A stretch of DNA of 64,000 bases from Clostridiales bacterium (GTDB lineage Bacteria; Bacillota; Clostridia; TANB77; CAG-508), in NCBI GenBank assembly GCA_019417465.1, contig DXVF01000003.1, positions 118,025-182,024 on the forward strand, read 5' to 3'. The notes under the pieces were generated by a model. That model worked only from the letters and a program-made list of their open reading frames with translations. It was not told the origin of the DNA and did no database searches. Positions 1-9,583 of this stretch are shown one piece after another. Each line of letters starts with the position of its first letter. Position 1 is the stretch's first letter. The position numbers and the translations under genes were made by a program.

Positions 1-1449
1 CTACATTGTTATCTACTGTATTTGTAGTATTAGTTGACCCGAGTAGTATTTGTAGCTGTAGTTGTATTGTTATTTGTAGAAGTTGTACCACCTATTGTTT
101 TATTTAAAAAGTCTAAAATATTTTCTGTCTTATTATCGTCACCATATACCATATAATAGTTATTTTTTCCATTATTTGTTTCTACATATATTTTCTTTAA
201 TTGTATTGGCAACAAAGTTCTTCCTGATGAATTAATAACACCATATAATCCATCTTTGTATACAATAATTCCTTCTCTTTCTGGGATTGTTAGTACATTG
301 TTTCCCTTCACTGTCTTAGATGTTCCTTCGATATATCCGAGTCCATCGAAGCTTAAATTTGTAATGTTTTTTCCATCTTTATCAAAAAGAGTCCATTTTT
401 CTACTTTATTTTCACCTATTTGTTTTACAGGTATACAATTATCAAATAAAATATATGAATTTGAAATATCATCATTTCCAAATGTAGTTGTATCTATTCC
501 TATAGAATCATATTGTGGATAAATAACATATCTTGCTCCTTTATTTCTATTAATAACTCCATATTTTTCGCCAATTTTTATGATATATAAATTATAATCA
601 ATATCTAATTGATTAATTTCATCATATTGAGGCTCAATATTTACTCCACCTTTTGTAGATATAATACCTTGTTTATTTTCTGGTGTTGTTACAATAAAGT
701 CTCCGAGTACTTTCCATAAATCTTAATTCTTTATATTTTGTTCCAAGTACACTCTCACCTGTATCTGTGTTTTGTACTCCATACAATCCTGATGAGTTTT
801 GTATTAATATAAGTCCATATTTTAAAGCCTTTTTATTTGAAAAACTCATAGTTTCTGAAGTTATTATTGTATTATTTAGACTACTTGCATATCTTTTAAC
901 AATATTATCTAATGTATAAACTGCTATCTGATTTTTTTCTTTGTCATAAATAAATTTAGTATTAAACCCTAATTCAATTCCTTCACTAGTAGTATATAAT
1001 TTTCCGTTTATAGATTTAACCTTTGTTTTTAATGTATAGTATTCATATTCATCATATTCTCTTACAACCTTATATACCTTTTCTGAATTTGCTTCAAATC
1101 CTGCAACTTCATATCCATCTGCTCCAGTAACTTTGTCATTTATAAAGCATTGGTTAGTATCTTCATTGAATTTTTTGTATTCCCCATTATTATATTCATA
1201 ATCTAATAAATTCGCCATATCTTTAATAGATACATAGACTTCTTCATCTTCAAATACAAATAAATCATTTGGCACACTAGTATTACTACCATTAATTAAA
1301 AATTTAAACTGTTTAGATTGAAGATACATACTATACGATAATACTGCAGCTAAAATTAATACAAGTACTACTATTGCTATAATTATTATTTTCAATAATT
1401 TAGTACTTTGTTCTTTGCTTTTTTTTTCTTCATTGTCTATAAGATTCAT
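1..1449 (-). CDS. Membrane-anchored WG-repeat-like protein, C-terminus outside window, two +1 shift sites
   Basis: The function is not known. The N-terminus is a short charged segment followed by one membrane helix (about residues 19-44), so the rest is probably outside the cell. Residues about 60-110 resemble the small N-terminal domain of copper-amine-oxidase-like surface proteins (weak). The remainder has WG-like repeats with the pattern LYGV or KYGVIN followed by a turn (SGLYGVQNTDTG, GEKYGVINRNKG, DGLYGVINSSGR), then a low-complexity Thr/Asn tail. The zero frame breaks at in-frame CGG codons at 703-705 and 39-41. Skipping the C of each joins the frames: STGDFIVTTPENKQG at the first site and TTGSTNTTN at the second. 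The reading frame still runs at base 1. It starts 12 bases downstream of the tgt stop, the place where yajC often sits in related genomes. Confidence 0.75.
39..41 (-). other. In-frame CGG, +1 shift site 1 (WG-repeat protein)
   Basis: Coding strand reads ACT C GGG TCA. Zero frame gives Thr-Arg-Val-Asn and then stop. Skipping the C gives Thr-Gly-Ser-Thr and continues the Thr/Asn repeat to the window edge. Confidence 0.75.
703..705 (-). other. In-frame CGG, +1 shift site 2 (WG-repeat protein)
   Basis: Coding strand reads AGT ACT C GGA GAC. Skipping the C gives Ser-Thr-Gly-Asp-Phe-Ile and opens a frame that stays open through the next WG-like repeats. The zero frame stops 11 codons later. Confidence 0.85.
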
Positions 1450-1461
1450 CTTACTTCCCCC

Positions 1462-2593
1462 TTATTCTTTTGTGTATCCATATTTTTTATAAAACTCGTT
1501 TTTAAAATTTAATAAATTATCATTCTCTATTTCTATTCTAACCCTTTTCATCAAATTCGTCAAGAATGTTAAATTATGAATTGATAATAATCTTACTCCT
1601 AATATTTCATTTGTTTTTACTAAATGTCTTATATAACTTCTAGTATAATTTTTACATGTATAGCAATCACATTCTGAATCAAGAGGTGTAAAATCTCTTT
1701 CATATGTAGCATTTCTTACTACAACTTTTCCATTCCATGTCATTGCAGTACCATTTCTTGCAATTCTAGTTGGCAATACGCAATCACACATATCTATACC
1801 AGCCATTGCTGCTTCTATTAAGTAGTCTGGCGAGCCTACTCCCATTAAATATCTTGGTTTATCTTTTGGCATAAGAGGAGCAGTATAATTTAAAATATCT
1901 AAAAATTCCTCTTTTGGTTCTCCTACACTAATTCCACCTATTGCATATCCTGGCAAATCTAATTTTACTAAATCTTCTAATGATTGTTTTCTTAAATCTT
2001 TGTAAAATCCTCCTTGAATTATTCCAAATAAAGCTTGCTTATCTATAGTTTTATGTGAATCCATACATCTTTTAGCCCATCTTGTTGTTCTTTCCATAGA
2101 TTGCTTTGTATATTCATAACTTGCAGGATATTCTACACATTCATCAAATGCCATTATAATATCTGCACCTAGTGCTTCTTCTATTTCCATAACTTTTTCT
2201 GGTGAAAAAAAATGTTTACTTCCATCTAAGTGAGATTTAAATTCCACTCCATCTTCACAAATTGTTCTTAAATCACCTAAACTAAAAACTTGAAAACCTC
2301 CACTATCTGTTAATATTGGCCTGTCCCATTTCATAAAATTATGAAGTCCACCGAGCTTCTTTTATAAGTTCATGTCCAGGTCTTAAATATAAATGATATG
2401 TATTTGATAATATAATTTGTGCTTCTACAATTTCTTTTAATTCTTCTGGAGTCATTGATTTTACTGTAGCCTGTGTCCCAACTGGCATAAAGACGGGCGT
2501 ATCTATATCTCCATGAGGTGTATGTATCACACCTCTTCTTGCTCCTGTTTGCTTACATTCATGTAATAACTCATATGTAACTGCTTTTTTCAT
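1462..2593 (-). CDS. tgt: Queuine/preQ1 tRNA-guanine transglycosylase, split by one +1 shift
   Basis: Exchanges G34 for preQ1 in tRNAs with GUN anticodons (queuosine pathway). The first frame covers the N-terminus through NTYHLYLRPGHELIKEA. The second resumes at MKWDRPILTDSGGFQVFSL, followed by the catalytic-region motif GGISVGEP, MGVGSPDYL, and the zinc site CDCYTC with a later His. An in-frame CGG at 2351-2353 separates them. Skipping its C gives EAGGLHNFMKWDRP, the usual family sequence, and a 376-residue protein, the normal Tgt length. Without the shift the product stops at 84 residues and lacks all active-site residues. It lies directly downstream of queA, the next enzyme of the same pathway, and probably shares its transcript. 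Confidence 0.9.
2351..2353 (-). other. In-frame CGG, +1 shift site 3 (tgt)
   Basis: Coding strand reads GAA GCT C GGT GGA CTT. Zero frame gives Ala-Arg-Trp-Thr-Ser then stop. The +1 frame gives Ala-Gly-Gly-Leu-His, matching the conserved Gly-Gly-Leu-His of Tgt. Confidence 0.9.
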
Positions 2594-2678
2594 TTTTCCT
2601 CCCCATTTTTATTATTATTTTTCTTCTTCTTCAAACTCTAATAAATCATTTAAATATACTCTTTTAGGATTAAATATA

Positions 2679-3704
2679 TTATTTAATAAACATAGCATCT
2701 CCAAAACTGAAAAATCTATATTTCTCTTTTACCGCTTCTTCATATGCTTTCATTATATAATCTTTTCCAGCAAGTGCTGATACAAGCATTATTAATGTAG
2801 ACTCTGGTAAATGAAAATTAGTAATTAGTGCATCTATACATTTAAATTTATATCCTGGATATATAAATATATTCGTATCACCTTCTTCTGGTTTTACCAT
2901 TCCATTTTCATCTGAAATTGATTCAAGTACTCTACAAGAAGTAGTTCCAACTGCAATAATTCTTCCACCATTTTTTCTTGCATTATTTATTTTTATACAG
3001 TCTTCTTCTTTTATATAATAATGTTCTGAATGCATATCATGTTCTTCTATATTTTCTACTTTTACTGGTCTAAAAGTTCCTATTCCAACATGAAGCGTTA
3101 CATTTGCAATATCTACACCTTTTTCTTTTATTTTATCTAATAAATCATTTGTGAAATGAAGTCCTGCTGTAGGTGCTGCTGCGGACCCATCATATTTAGC
3201 ATATACTGTTTGATATCTATCTTTTTCTTTTAATCTTTCTTTTATATAAGGTGGCAATGGCATAAGACCTATTTTATCTAATATTTCGTTAAATATTCCA
3301 TTATATTTAAAAATTACTTTTCTGTTTCCTCCATCTAATTTTTCTATAATTTCAGCTTTTAATATTTCATCTCCGAAAGATACCTTTGCTCCTGGCATTA
3401 GTTTCTTACCTGGCCTAACCATAACTTCCCAAATATCTCCTTCTATTCTGTGCAGAAGCAGAAACTCGACGTTTGCTCCAGTTTCTTCTTTTATTCCATA
3501 TAATCTTGCTGGAATAACTTTTGTATTATTTCTAACTAAACAATCACCTGGTTTTAAATAATCTAAAATATCTTTAAAAGCTTTATGTTCTATTGTTTTA
3601 TTTTCTTTATCTAAAACCATTAATCTTGATTCATCCCTTTTTTGTATTGGTACTTGTGCAATTAGTTCTTCTGGTAAATTATAATTAAAATCTGTAACTT
3701 TCAT
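2679..3704 (-). CDS. queA: S-adenosylmethionine:tRNA ribosyltransferase-isomerase
   Basis: Transfers and isomerises the ribosyl part of SAM onto preQ1 in tRNA, making epoxyqueuosine. The 341-residue length is normal. Family motifs seen include the N-terminal YNLPEELIAQVP, PARLYG, the central DGSAAAPTAGLHFT and the C-terminal FGDAMFIK. The start MKVTDFNYNL is chosen over an upstream codon because an AGGAG sits 5-6 bases before it. tgt follows after 85 bases, so both queuosine steps are encoded together. One out-of-frame CGG occurs (GAA GCG GTA) and needs no shift. Confidence 0.95.
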   Translation of the reverse strand: MKVTDFNYNLPEELIAQVPIQKRDESRLMVLDKENKTIEHKAFKDILDYLKPGDCLVRNNTKVIPARLYGIKEETGANVEFLLLHRIEGDIWEVMVRPGKKLMPGAKVSFGDEILKAEIIEKLDGGNRKVIFKYNGIFNEILDKIGLMPLPPYIKERLKEKDRYQTVYAKYDGSAAAPTAGLHFTNDLLDKIKEKGVDIANVTLHVGIGTFRPVKVENIEEHDMHSEHYYIKEEDCIKINNARKNGGRIIAVGTTSCRVLESISDENGMVKPEEGDTNIFIYPGYKFKCIDALITNFHLPESTLIMLVSALAGKDYIMKAYEEAVKEKYRFFSFGDAMFIK

Positions 3705-3803
3705 TTTTCTCCTCTTTCTAACCATATCTTATAAATTTCTTTTTGTATTATACAAGATTTTTGACATTATGGCAACATAATGTCAAAATAATTTCAAGTA
3801 TTT

Positions 3804-3838
3804 AAAAACGCAAATACTAAAATCTAAAGTATTTGCGC
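3804..3838 (-). terminator. Intrinsic terminator after ileS
   Basis: On the minus strand a 10-bp stem (GCAAATACT paired with AGTATTTGC) is followed by TTTTT. It lies just downstream of the ileS stop and before queA. Confidence 0.85.
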
Positions 3839-3846
3839 TAAGTAAT

Positions 3847-6624
3847 CTATTTTAAAGCTTCACTACATCTATGACATATGCTAGGATTATCTTTATCTTC
3901 ACCTACTGTTGTACTATACATCCAACATCTTTCACATTTTTCTCCATCTGCTACTTCTACTTTTATACCAATTTTTTCTTCATCTTTTCTTGCGTCTTCT
4001 TCTATTTCCAATCCTGAAATTATAAATACTGTCATTAATAAATCTTTATTTTTAAGTAAGAATTCATATTCTTCATTATCTGCATATAATCTTACTTTTG
4101 CATTTAAAGAATGACCTATTACTTTCTCTGCTCTTGCTTCTTCTAATTTTTTAGAAACTAATTCTTTTAATTTTATTATTCTATTCCATTTTCCTTCTAT
4201 TTCTTTATTTTCATATTTCTCATTTACTTCTGGATAATATGAAAGCATAACACTTTCTAAGTTCTCTCCATTTCTATGCATCATAGATTTCCATATTTCT
4301 TCTGCTGTAAAGCAAGCCATTGGTGCTAAAATTTTAACTATAGTATGTAATATTTCATACATTACTGTTTGAGCTGCTCTTCTTTCTATAGAATCTGGTT
4401 TAGCAGTATATAGTCTATCTTTTATTATGTCTAAATAGAAGTTACTCATGTCTATTACACAGAATGTGTTTAGAGCTTGATATGCTTTATTAAAATCATA
4501 TTCATCATATGCTTTTGTACAATCTTTTACTAATTTATTTAATTTTAGTAATGCCCATTTATCTATTTCTTCTAAATTATCATAATCGATTGGTTTATTT
4601 ACATCAAAATCACTAATATTACCAAGTATAAATCTTGCAGTATTACGTATCTTTCTATATACTTCTGATACTTGTTTTAATATACCTTTTGATAGAGCAA
4701 GCTCTGATTTATAATCTGATGCTAATACCCATAGTCTTAATATATCTGCACCAAATTCTTTAATCATATCTTGTGGTGCTATAACATTTCCAATGCTCTT
4801 AGACATTTTTCTTCCTTGTTCATCAACAAGCATTCCATGTGTTACAATTTCTTTGTATGGAGCTTTTCCTTTTGTTGCTATTGAAGTTAATAATGAAGAT
4901 TGGAACCATCCTCTATATTGGTCATTTCCTTCTAAGTATAGATTTGCTTCTGGAAGTCCACGCTCTGCTAAAACTGATTCATGTGTTGAACCTGAATCAA
5001 ACCATACATCCATAATATCTGTTTCTTTTTCAAATTCTGTACACCCACACACTGTACATTTTGCACCTTCTGGCATTAATTCTTTTTCTGATAGTTCAAA
5101 CCATGCATTTGTACCTTTTTCTTTTACTATATTTTGAACTTTATCTAAACTGTCAGGTGTAACATATTCTTTTTCACAATTTTTACAATAGAAAATTGGA
5201 AGTGGAACTCCCCATGTTCTTTGACGTGATATACACCAATCATTTCTATCTTCTATCATTTTTGTAATACGTTCTTCTCCCCATGCTGGATACCATTTAA
5301 CATCTTTTATTGCTTCTAAAGCCTCTTTTCTAAATCCATCTACAGATGCAAACCATTGGCTTGTTGCTCTATATATTACTGGATGTTTACATCTCCAACA
5401 ATGTGGATATGAGTGATTTATTTCTTGTTTTGCAAGTAAGAAATTATGCTCATCCAACCATTTAATTATTTCTTTATCAGATTTTGCATAATACATTCCT
5501 GCAAAAGGCCCTGCCTCTTCTGTTTGGTGTCCTTTACTATCTACTGCAACTACCATTTCTAATTTATTTTTTAATCCACAAAGATAATCCTCTTTACCAT
5601 ATCCAGGAGCTGTATGTACTGCACCAGTACCTGTATCTAATTCTACTAAAATAGTATCATTGCTACCAAGAACGACTCTTGACTCTCTTTCCATAAATGG
5701 ATGCTTGCAAATTACGCCTTCTAATTCTTTTCCTTCATATTCTTTTATTGTAAAATAATCTTCTATTTTTGCAATTTTCATTACTTCATCTACAAGTTCA
5801 GATGCAATTATTAATTTTTCACCTTGTGCGTCTATCAAACTATATTTAAATTCTGGACTTATTGTTATTCCTGTATTTCCTGGAAGAGTCCATGGAGTTG
5901 TTGTCCAAATTACTATATAAGCATCTCTTTCATCAAATAATCCTTTTCCCTCAATTACTGGAAATTTTACATATGCTGTGTTTGATTTAACATCTTTATA
6001 TTCGATTTCAGCTTCTGCTAAAGCTGTTTCACAATCTGTACACCAATAAACTGGTTTAAGTCCTTTATATATATAACCTTTTTTATACATATCACCAAAC
6101 ACACCTATTTGTCTAGCTTCCATTTGTGGCTGATATGTAATATATGGATTTTCCCAGTCACCAAGTACTCCTAATCTCTTAAATCCTTCTGTTTGTTTAG
6201 CTATATATTCTTGATTAAATTCTTTACATGTATCTCTAAATTTAACTACAGGAATTTCGTCTCTATTTAATCCTAATTTTTCTATTGCTTTTTTCTCTGT
6301 TGGCATACCATGTGTATCAAAACCAGGTATAAAAGGAGTATAATATCCTTTTAAATTTTTATATCTAACTATAGTATCTTTTAAAACTTTATTTATAGCA
6401 TGCCCTGTATGAATTTCACCATTCGCATATGGAGGTCCATCATGTAGTACAAAAGGCTCTTTTCCTTCATTCTTTTTTAGCATTTTTTCATATAAACCAT
6501 TTTCAAATATTTCTTCAAATATTTTAGGTTCATTCTCTGGCAAATTTCCTCTCATTGGGAAATCCGTTTTTGGCAAGTTTAAAGTTTTGCCATAATCTTT
6601 TTTTGACTCACAATTTTCACACAT
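3847..6624 (-). CDS. ileS: Isoleucyl-tRNA synthetase
   Basis: Charges tRNA-Ile, with a CP1 editing domain that removes Val. The class I signatures are PPYANGEIHTGHA (HIGH type) near residue 65 and GRKMSKSIGN (KMSKS) near 600. The TTPWTLPGNT and GTGAVHTAPGYG motifs mark the editing domain. The C-terminus ends in a zinc-binding segment, CERCW and later CHRC. At 925 residues it is the bacterial type. It follows a small membrane-protein gene, and both lie downstream of a T-box leader, so expression should respond to uncharged tRNA-Ile. It ends at a clear terminator. Confidence 0.97.
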   Translation of the reverse strand: MCENCESKKDYGKTLNLPKTDFPMRGNLPENEPKIFEEIFENGLYEKMLKKNEGKEPFVLHDGPPYANGEIHTGHAINKVLKDTIVRYKNLKGYYTPFIPGFDTHGMPTEKKAIEKLGLNRDEIPVVKFRDTCKEFNQEYIAKQTEGFKRLGVLGDWENPYITYQPQMEARQIGVFGDMYKKGYIYKGLKPVYWCTDCETALAEAEIEYKDVKSNTAYVKFPVIEGKGLFDERDAYIVIWTTTPWTLPGNTGITISPEFKYSLIDAQGEKLIIASELVDEVMKIAKIEDYFTIKEYEGKELEGVICKHPFMERESRVVLGSNDTILVELDTGTGAVHTAPGYGKEDYLCGLKNKLEMVVAVDSKGHQTEEAGPFAGMYYAKSDKEIIKWLDEHNFLLAKQEINHSYPHCWRCKHPVIYRATSQWFASVDGFRKEALEAIKDVKWYPAWGEERITKMIEDRNDWCISRQRTWGVPLPIFYCKNCEKEYVTPDSLDKVQNIVKEKGTNAWFELSEKELMPEGAKCTVCGCTEFEKETDIMDVWFDSGSTHESVLAERGLPEANLYLEGNDQYRGWFQSSLLTSIATKGKAPYKEIVTHGMLVDEQGRKMSKSIGNVIAPQDMIKEFGADILRLWVLASDYKSELALSKGILKQVSEVYRKIRNTARFILGNISDFDVNKPIDYDNLEEIDKWALLKLNKLVKDCTKAYDEYDFNKAYQALNTFCVIDMSNFYLDIIKDRLYTAKPDSIERRAAQTVMYEILHTIVKILAPMACFTAEEIWKSMMHRNGENLESVMLSYYPEVNEKYENKEIEGKWNRIIKLKELVSKKLEEARAEKVIGHSLNAKVRLYADNEEYEFLLKNKDLLMTVFIISGLEIEEDARKDEEKIGIKVEVADGEKCERCWMYSTTVGEDKDNPSICHRCSEALK

Positions 6625-6662
6625 ATTAACCTCTCCTTTTTATTTTATAATAATTTAATTGT

Positions 6663-7092
6663 TTAATTTGATGTATCTTCAAACTTTACCGAATTTTTAT
6701 AAAAATGCACAGTTATATCTTCGACCTCCATTTCACATCCGCATAAGAGTTACAACTGCAGTACTTTTATCTTTCCATTTTATCTTTATAATTCCTTTTC
6801 CTCCATCGTCATAAATTTTTGTTTTATATTTATAACTCTTTATATATTTGTTAATTATATTATTATTGCAATTTGCTTTAATAATCACATCTGATGGTCC
6901 GAAAAAAACTGTACCTTTTTGAATAATTTCAATTTTGTAATCTCCATCTGTTGAAATTGATTCTTTTACCTTTTCACCACCAAAGATAAATCCCAAAAAT
7001 CCAAAATATGCAACTACACAAACTATTCCTATCGCAATTATTATAGAAATTGTTATTATAACTGCTACAATAATTTTACTATTTTTATCCAT
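6663..7092 (-). CDS. Small membrane protein, C-terminus reached by +1 shift
   Basis: Function unknown. One N-terminal membrane helix (about residues 5-38) is followed by a small beta-rich domain containing DGDYKIEIIQKG, GPSDVIIKAN and IIKIKWKDKSTAVVTLM. This resembles small DUF5412-type lipoprotein-like domains (weak). The zero frame ends at Met-Arg-Met-stop because of an in-frame CGG at 6739-6741. Skipping its C adds 25 residues, GCEMEVEDITVHFYKNSV and a short tail, and gives 142 residues. The gene lies between the T-box leader and ileS, so it is probably co-expressed with the synthetase; no functional link is evident. Confidence 0.7.
6739..6741 (-). other. In-frame CGG, +1 shift site 4 (small membrane protein)
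   Basis: Coding strand reads CTT ATG C GGA TGT GAA. The zero frame stops two codons later; the +1 frame stays open for 26 codons. It is the only site with a G before the CGG. Confidence 0.65.
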
Positions 7093-7189
7093 ACCACTCC
7101 TCCTAACAATAATATATTATAGTACCAGAATATTATAATTTTGCATTATATAGAGAGCATATTAATTACATAAGAAAGATTTCTTATAC

Positions 7190-7420
7190 AAAAAACATTC
7201 GTCCTAAAAGCAAAATTAGGACGAATGTTTCCGCGGTACCACCTATATTAAAAAATTATAATTTTTAATTTTTTCTCTTAAACCTTTTAACGCAAGGATT
7301 ACGATTTAACCTACTATAAGCTTCAATTAAATTACTAAAAGGTGATAACAAATAAATTATTATCTTACAAGAATTCCACCAATTATCTTGCTCTCTATTA
7401 GTTTTACTTTATTTGTGTTG
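7190..7420 (-). promoter_or_regulatory. T-box riboswitch leader (ileS type)
   Basis: On the minus strand an AGAGAGC motif and a GGTGGAA distal loop (stem I features) are followed by the T-box antiterminator core AGGTGGTACCGCGG at 7231-7244. Directly after it comes a terminator stem, AACATTCGTCCTAA paired with TTAGGACGAATGTT at 7194-7229, and a T run. The T-box pairs with the NCCA end of uncharged tRNA to prevent termination. The downstream gene ileS implies an Ile specifier; I could not place the specifier codon with certainty. Confidence 0.93.
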
Positions 7421-7521
7421 TCCTTTATTATCGTATTTATTTATCAAATTAATAGCTATATAATAACATATTTATTTTAATATTTCAATATTTTATTTAA
7501 ATATTTTTACATATTATATGT

Positions 7522-7755
7522 TTACAACTTATCTAAAAGTACATAATAGCCTACCTAATAGTAATATATTTATAAATTTTAACCAATCGCCGATGGTACG
7601 TACTAGCTAATGTCTCTCAAATTCTCTGCGTGGTATAAACTCATTATCAGCAAGTCCACTGACACGCTTCAAGATTGGTTTAAATTTATAAATATATTAG
7701 CTATTAGGTAGGCGGTAACATTGTTTCTTTAAATAAATTAAGCTATGAATAGTAA
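7522..7755. repeat. Palindromic repeat element, copy A
   Basis: One of four related elements. The left arm, 7549-7588, and right arm, 7673-7713, are near-perfect inverted copies. The core between them holds the conserved blocks GCCGATGGTAC, CTGCGTGGTATAAA and ACGCTTCAA. The flanks AAAGTACATAATAG and GCGGTAACATT are shared with the other copies, and the outer ends resemble TTACAA and GAATAGTAA. It lies between the ftsH stop and the T-box leader. Core GCGTG can pair with CACGC. Confidence 0.85.
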
Positions 7756-7758
7756 CTT

Positions 7759-9560
7759 CTACATAGAAATTAACTTTTCAAATTCTTCTGCTGATATTAC
7801 TTCTTTTCTTAATAATTCATTAGCAACCAATTCTAATTTGTCCATATGGTTTGCTAAAATAGTTTGTGCTTGAACATATGCATTATCAACTAATATTTTT
7901 ATTTCTGCACCTATATTATCGCTAAATTTATCCCCTAGTAATTGTAACTCATATGGATCTTGTTCTGTGTTTATTGATATTGGTCCTATCACGTCACTCA
8001 TTCCATATATAGTTACCATATCTTTTGCAATTTTTGTTGCAACTTCTATATCATTACTTGCTCCTGTAGATATATCATTTAATGCTAATTTTTCAGCAGC
8101 ACGTCCACCAAGTAAAGCAATTAATTTTTCTTGCATTTCTGTTTTAGATATATAAAATTTATCTTCGTTCGTTTTATACATTGTATATCCGACCTGCTAC
8201 ACCTCTAGGAATAATAGAAACTTCTTTTATATCTTTCTGTGTTTCTAAATAACTACTAACTATTGCATGTCCTGCTTCATGAAAAGCTGTAAGTTTTTTA
8301 TCTTTATCTGATATCACTCTACTATGTTTTTCAAGCCCTACAGTCACTTTTTTAACAGCATCTTCTATATCTTCATTTGTTATTGCTTCTCTATTTTTTA
8401 TAGTAGCAATTATTGCAGCTTCATTTAAAATATTTGCAAGTTCCGCTCCAGTAAATCCTGCTGTATCTTCTGCTATACTTTTTAAATTAACATTTGATGC
8501 AAATTTTTTCTCCTTTGCATGAATTTTTAAAATTTCTTCTCTACCTTTTAAATCTGGAAGAGCAATTGTTATTTGTCTATCAAATCTTCCAGGTCTTAAT
8601 AATGCTTTATCAAGCATTTCAGGGCGGTTAGTTGCTGCTAATACTATAATAGTTTCTTCTGTATCAAATCCATCCATTTCCACTAATAATTGGTTTAATG
8701 TTTGGTTATTTTCACTTTCTGCACCTGATTGACTAGTTCTTCTTGATCCGAATTGCATCAATTTCATCTATAAACACTATACATGGAGCCATCTTTTTTG
8801 CTTTTTCAAACAGTTTTCTTACTCTTGATGCTCCAAGCCCTGCAAACATTTCAATAAACTCAGAACCACTCATTGATATAAATGGTACATCAGCTTCACC
8901 AGCTATAGCTTTTGCAATTAATGTTTTTCCTGTTCCTGGTTTACCACATAAAAGTACTCCTCTTGGTACTTTTGCTCCCATTTCATAAAACTTCTTAGGA
9001 TGTTTTAGAAAATCTACTATTTCTATCATTTCTTGTTTTTCTTCTTCTAATCCTGCTACATCTTTGAATTTTGTTTTAGTATTTTTTGTATCTGCATCAT
9101 ATACTTTTCCTTTTTCTCCTAAACCTTGCATTTTAAATATTAATACAAATAAAACTACTAGCATTATAGTTGGTAATAAAGAAAATAGTGTTTTTCCAAT
9201 ACTTATAAATGTGTTAGGTTGTTTTTGTATTAATTCTATATTATTTCCATTTTCTACTTTTTCTTGTATCAATTCTACAAAAGGCTGAGTACTTGGTATT
9301 ACAGCTTTTTTCTCTTCTTCTACATCTGTTAATTTGACTTTGACTCTTGTACTTCCAACTGTCATTTCTATTTTCTCTATATTACCATCATTTATTTCTT
9401 TTATAAGGTCTGTATATGCAATTTCATTTTCATTTTCTTTTTGTTTGTTATTTACTAAAAATACAGCTAATATACTTAATAATATTAATAGAATAATGAC
9501 TCCTAGTGTTATATAATATTTTTGTTTTTTATTGTTTTCTTCTTTATTTTTAGAACTCAT
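7759..9560 (-). CDS. ftsH: ATP-dependent zinc metalloprotease FtsH, two +1 shift sites
   Basis: Membrane AAA+ protease that degrades misfolded membrane proteins and regulators. It has an N-terminal membrane helix (about 14-36) and a second near 125-145. The Walker A is GKPGTGKT, Walker B is IVFIDEIDAI, the second region of homology includes ATNRPEMLDKALLRPGRFD, and the zinc site is HEAGH. Two in-frame CGG codons (8748-8750 and 8189-8191) break the zero frame. Skipping each C gives EIDAIGSRRTSQSG and PRGVAGGYTMYKTNED, as in the family, and a 599-residue protein. Without the first shift the product ends inside the AAA domain. The start has a GGGAG ribosome site. Palindromic copy A follows the stop at once. 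Confidence 0.93.
8189..8191 (-). other. In-frame CGG, +1 shift site 6 (ftsH, second)
   Basis: Coding strand reads GCA GGT C GGA TAT ACA. The +1 frame gives Ala-Gly-Gly-Tyr-Thr, as in FtsH just after the HEAGH region. The zero frame stops four codons after the CGG. Confidence 0.9.
8748..8750 (-). other. In-frame CGG, +1 shift site 5 (ftsH, first)
   Basis: Coding strand reads GCA ATT C GGA TCA AGA. The +1 frame gives Asp-Ala-Ile-Gly-Ser-Arg directly after Walker B, where FtsH has a conserved Gly. The zero frame stops after Arg-Ile-Lys-Lys-Asn. Confidence 0.9.
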
Positions 9561-9583
9561 ATGAATAATAACTCCCTTCTAAT

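Noticed and set aside
301..360. CGG at about 337-339 in the WG-repeat gene as another shift site
   Set aside because: It is out of frame (CTC GGA) and the frames on both sides agree without a shift.
2615..2698. 27-residue ORF after queA with Glu-rich end
   Set aside because: Overlaps the queA end in another frame, has no ribosome site, and looks like chance.
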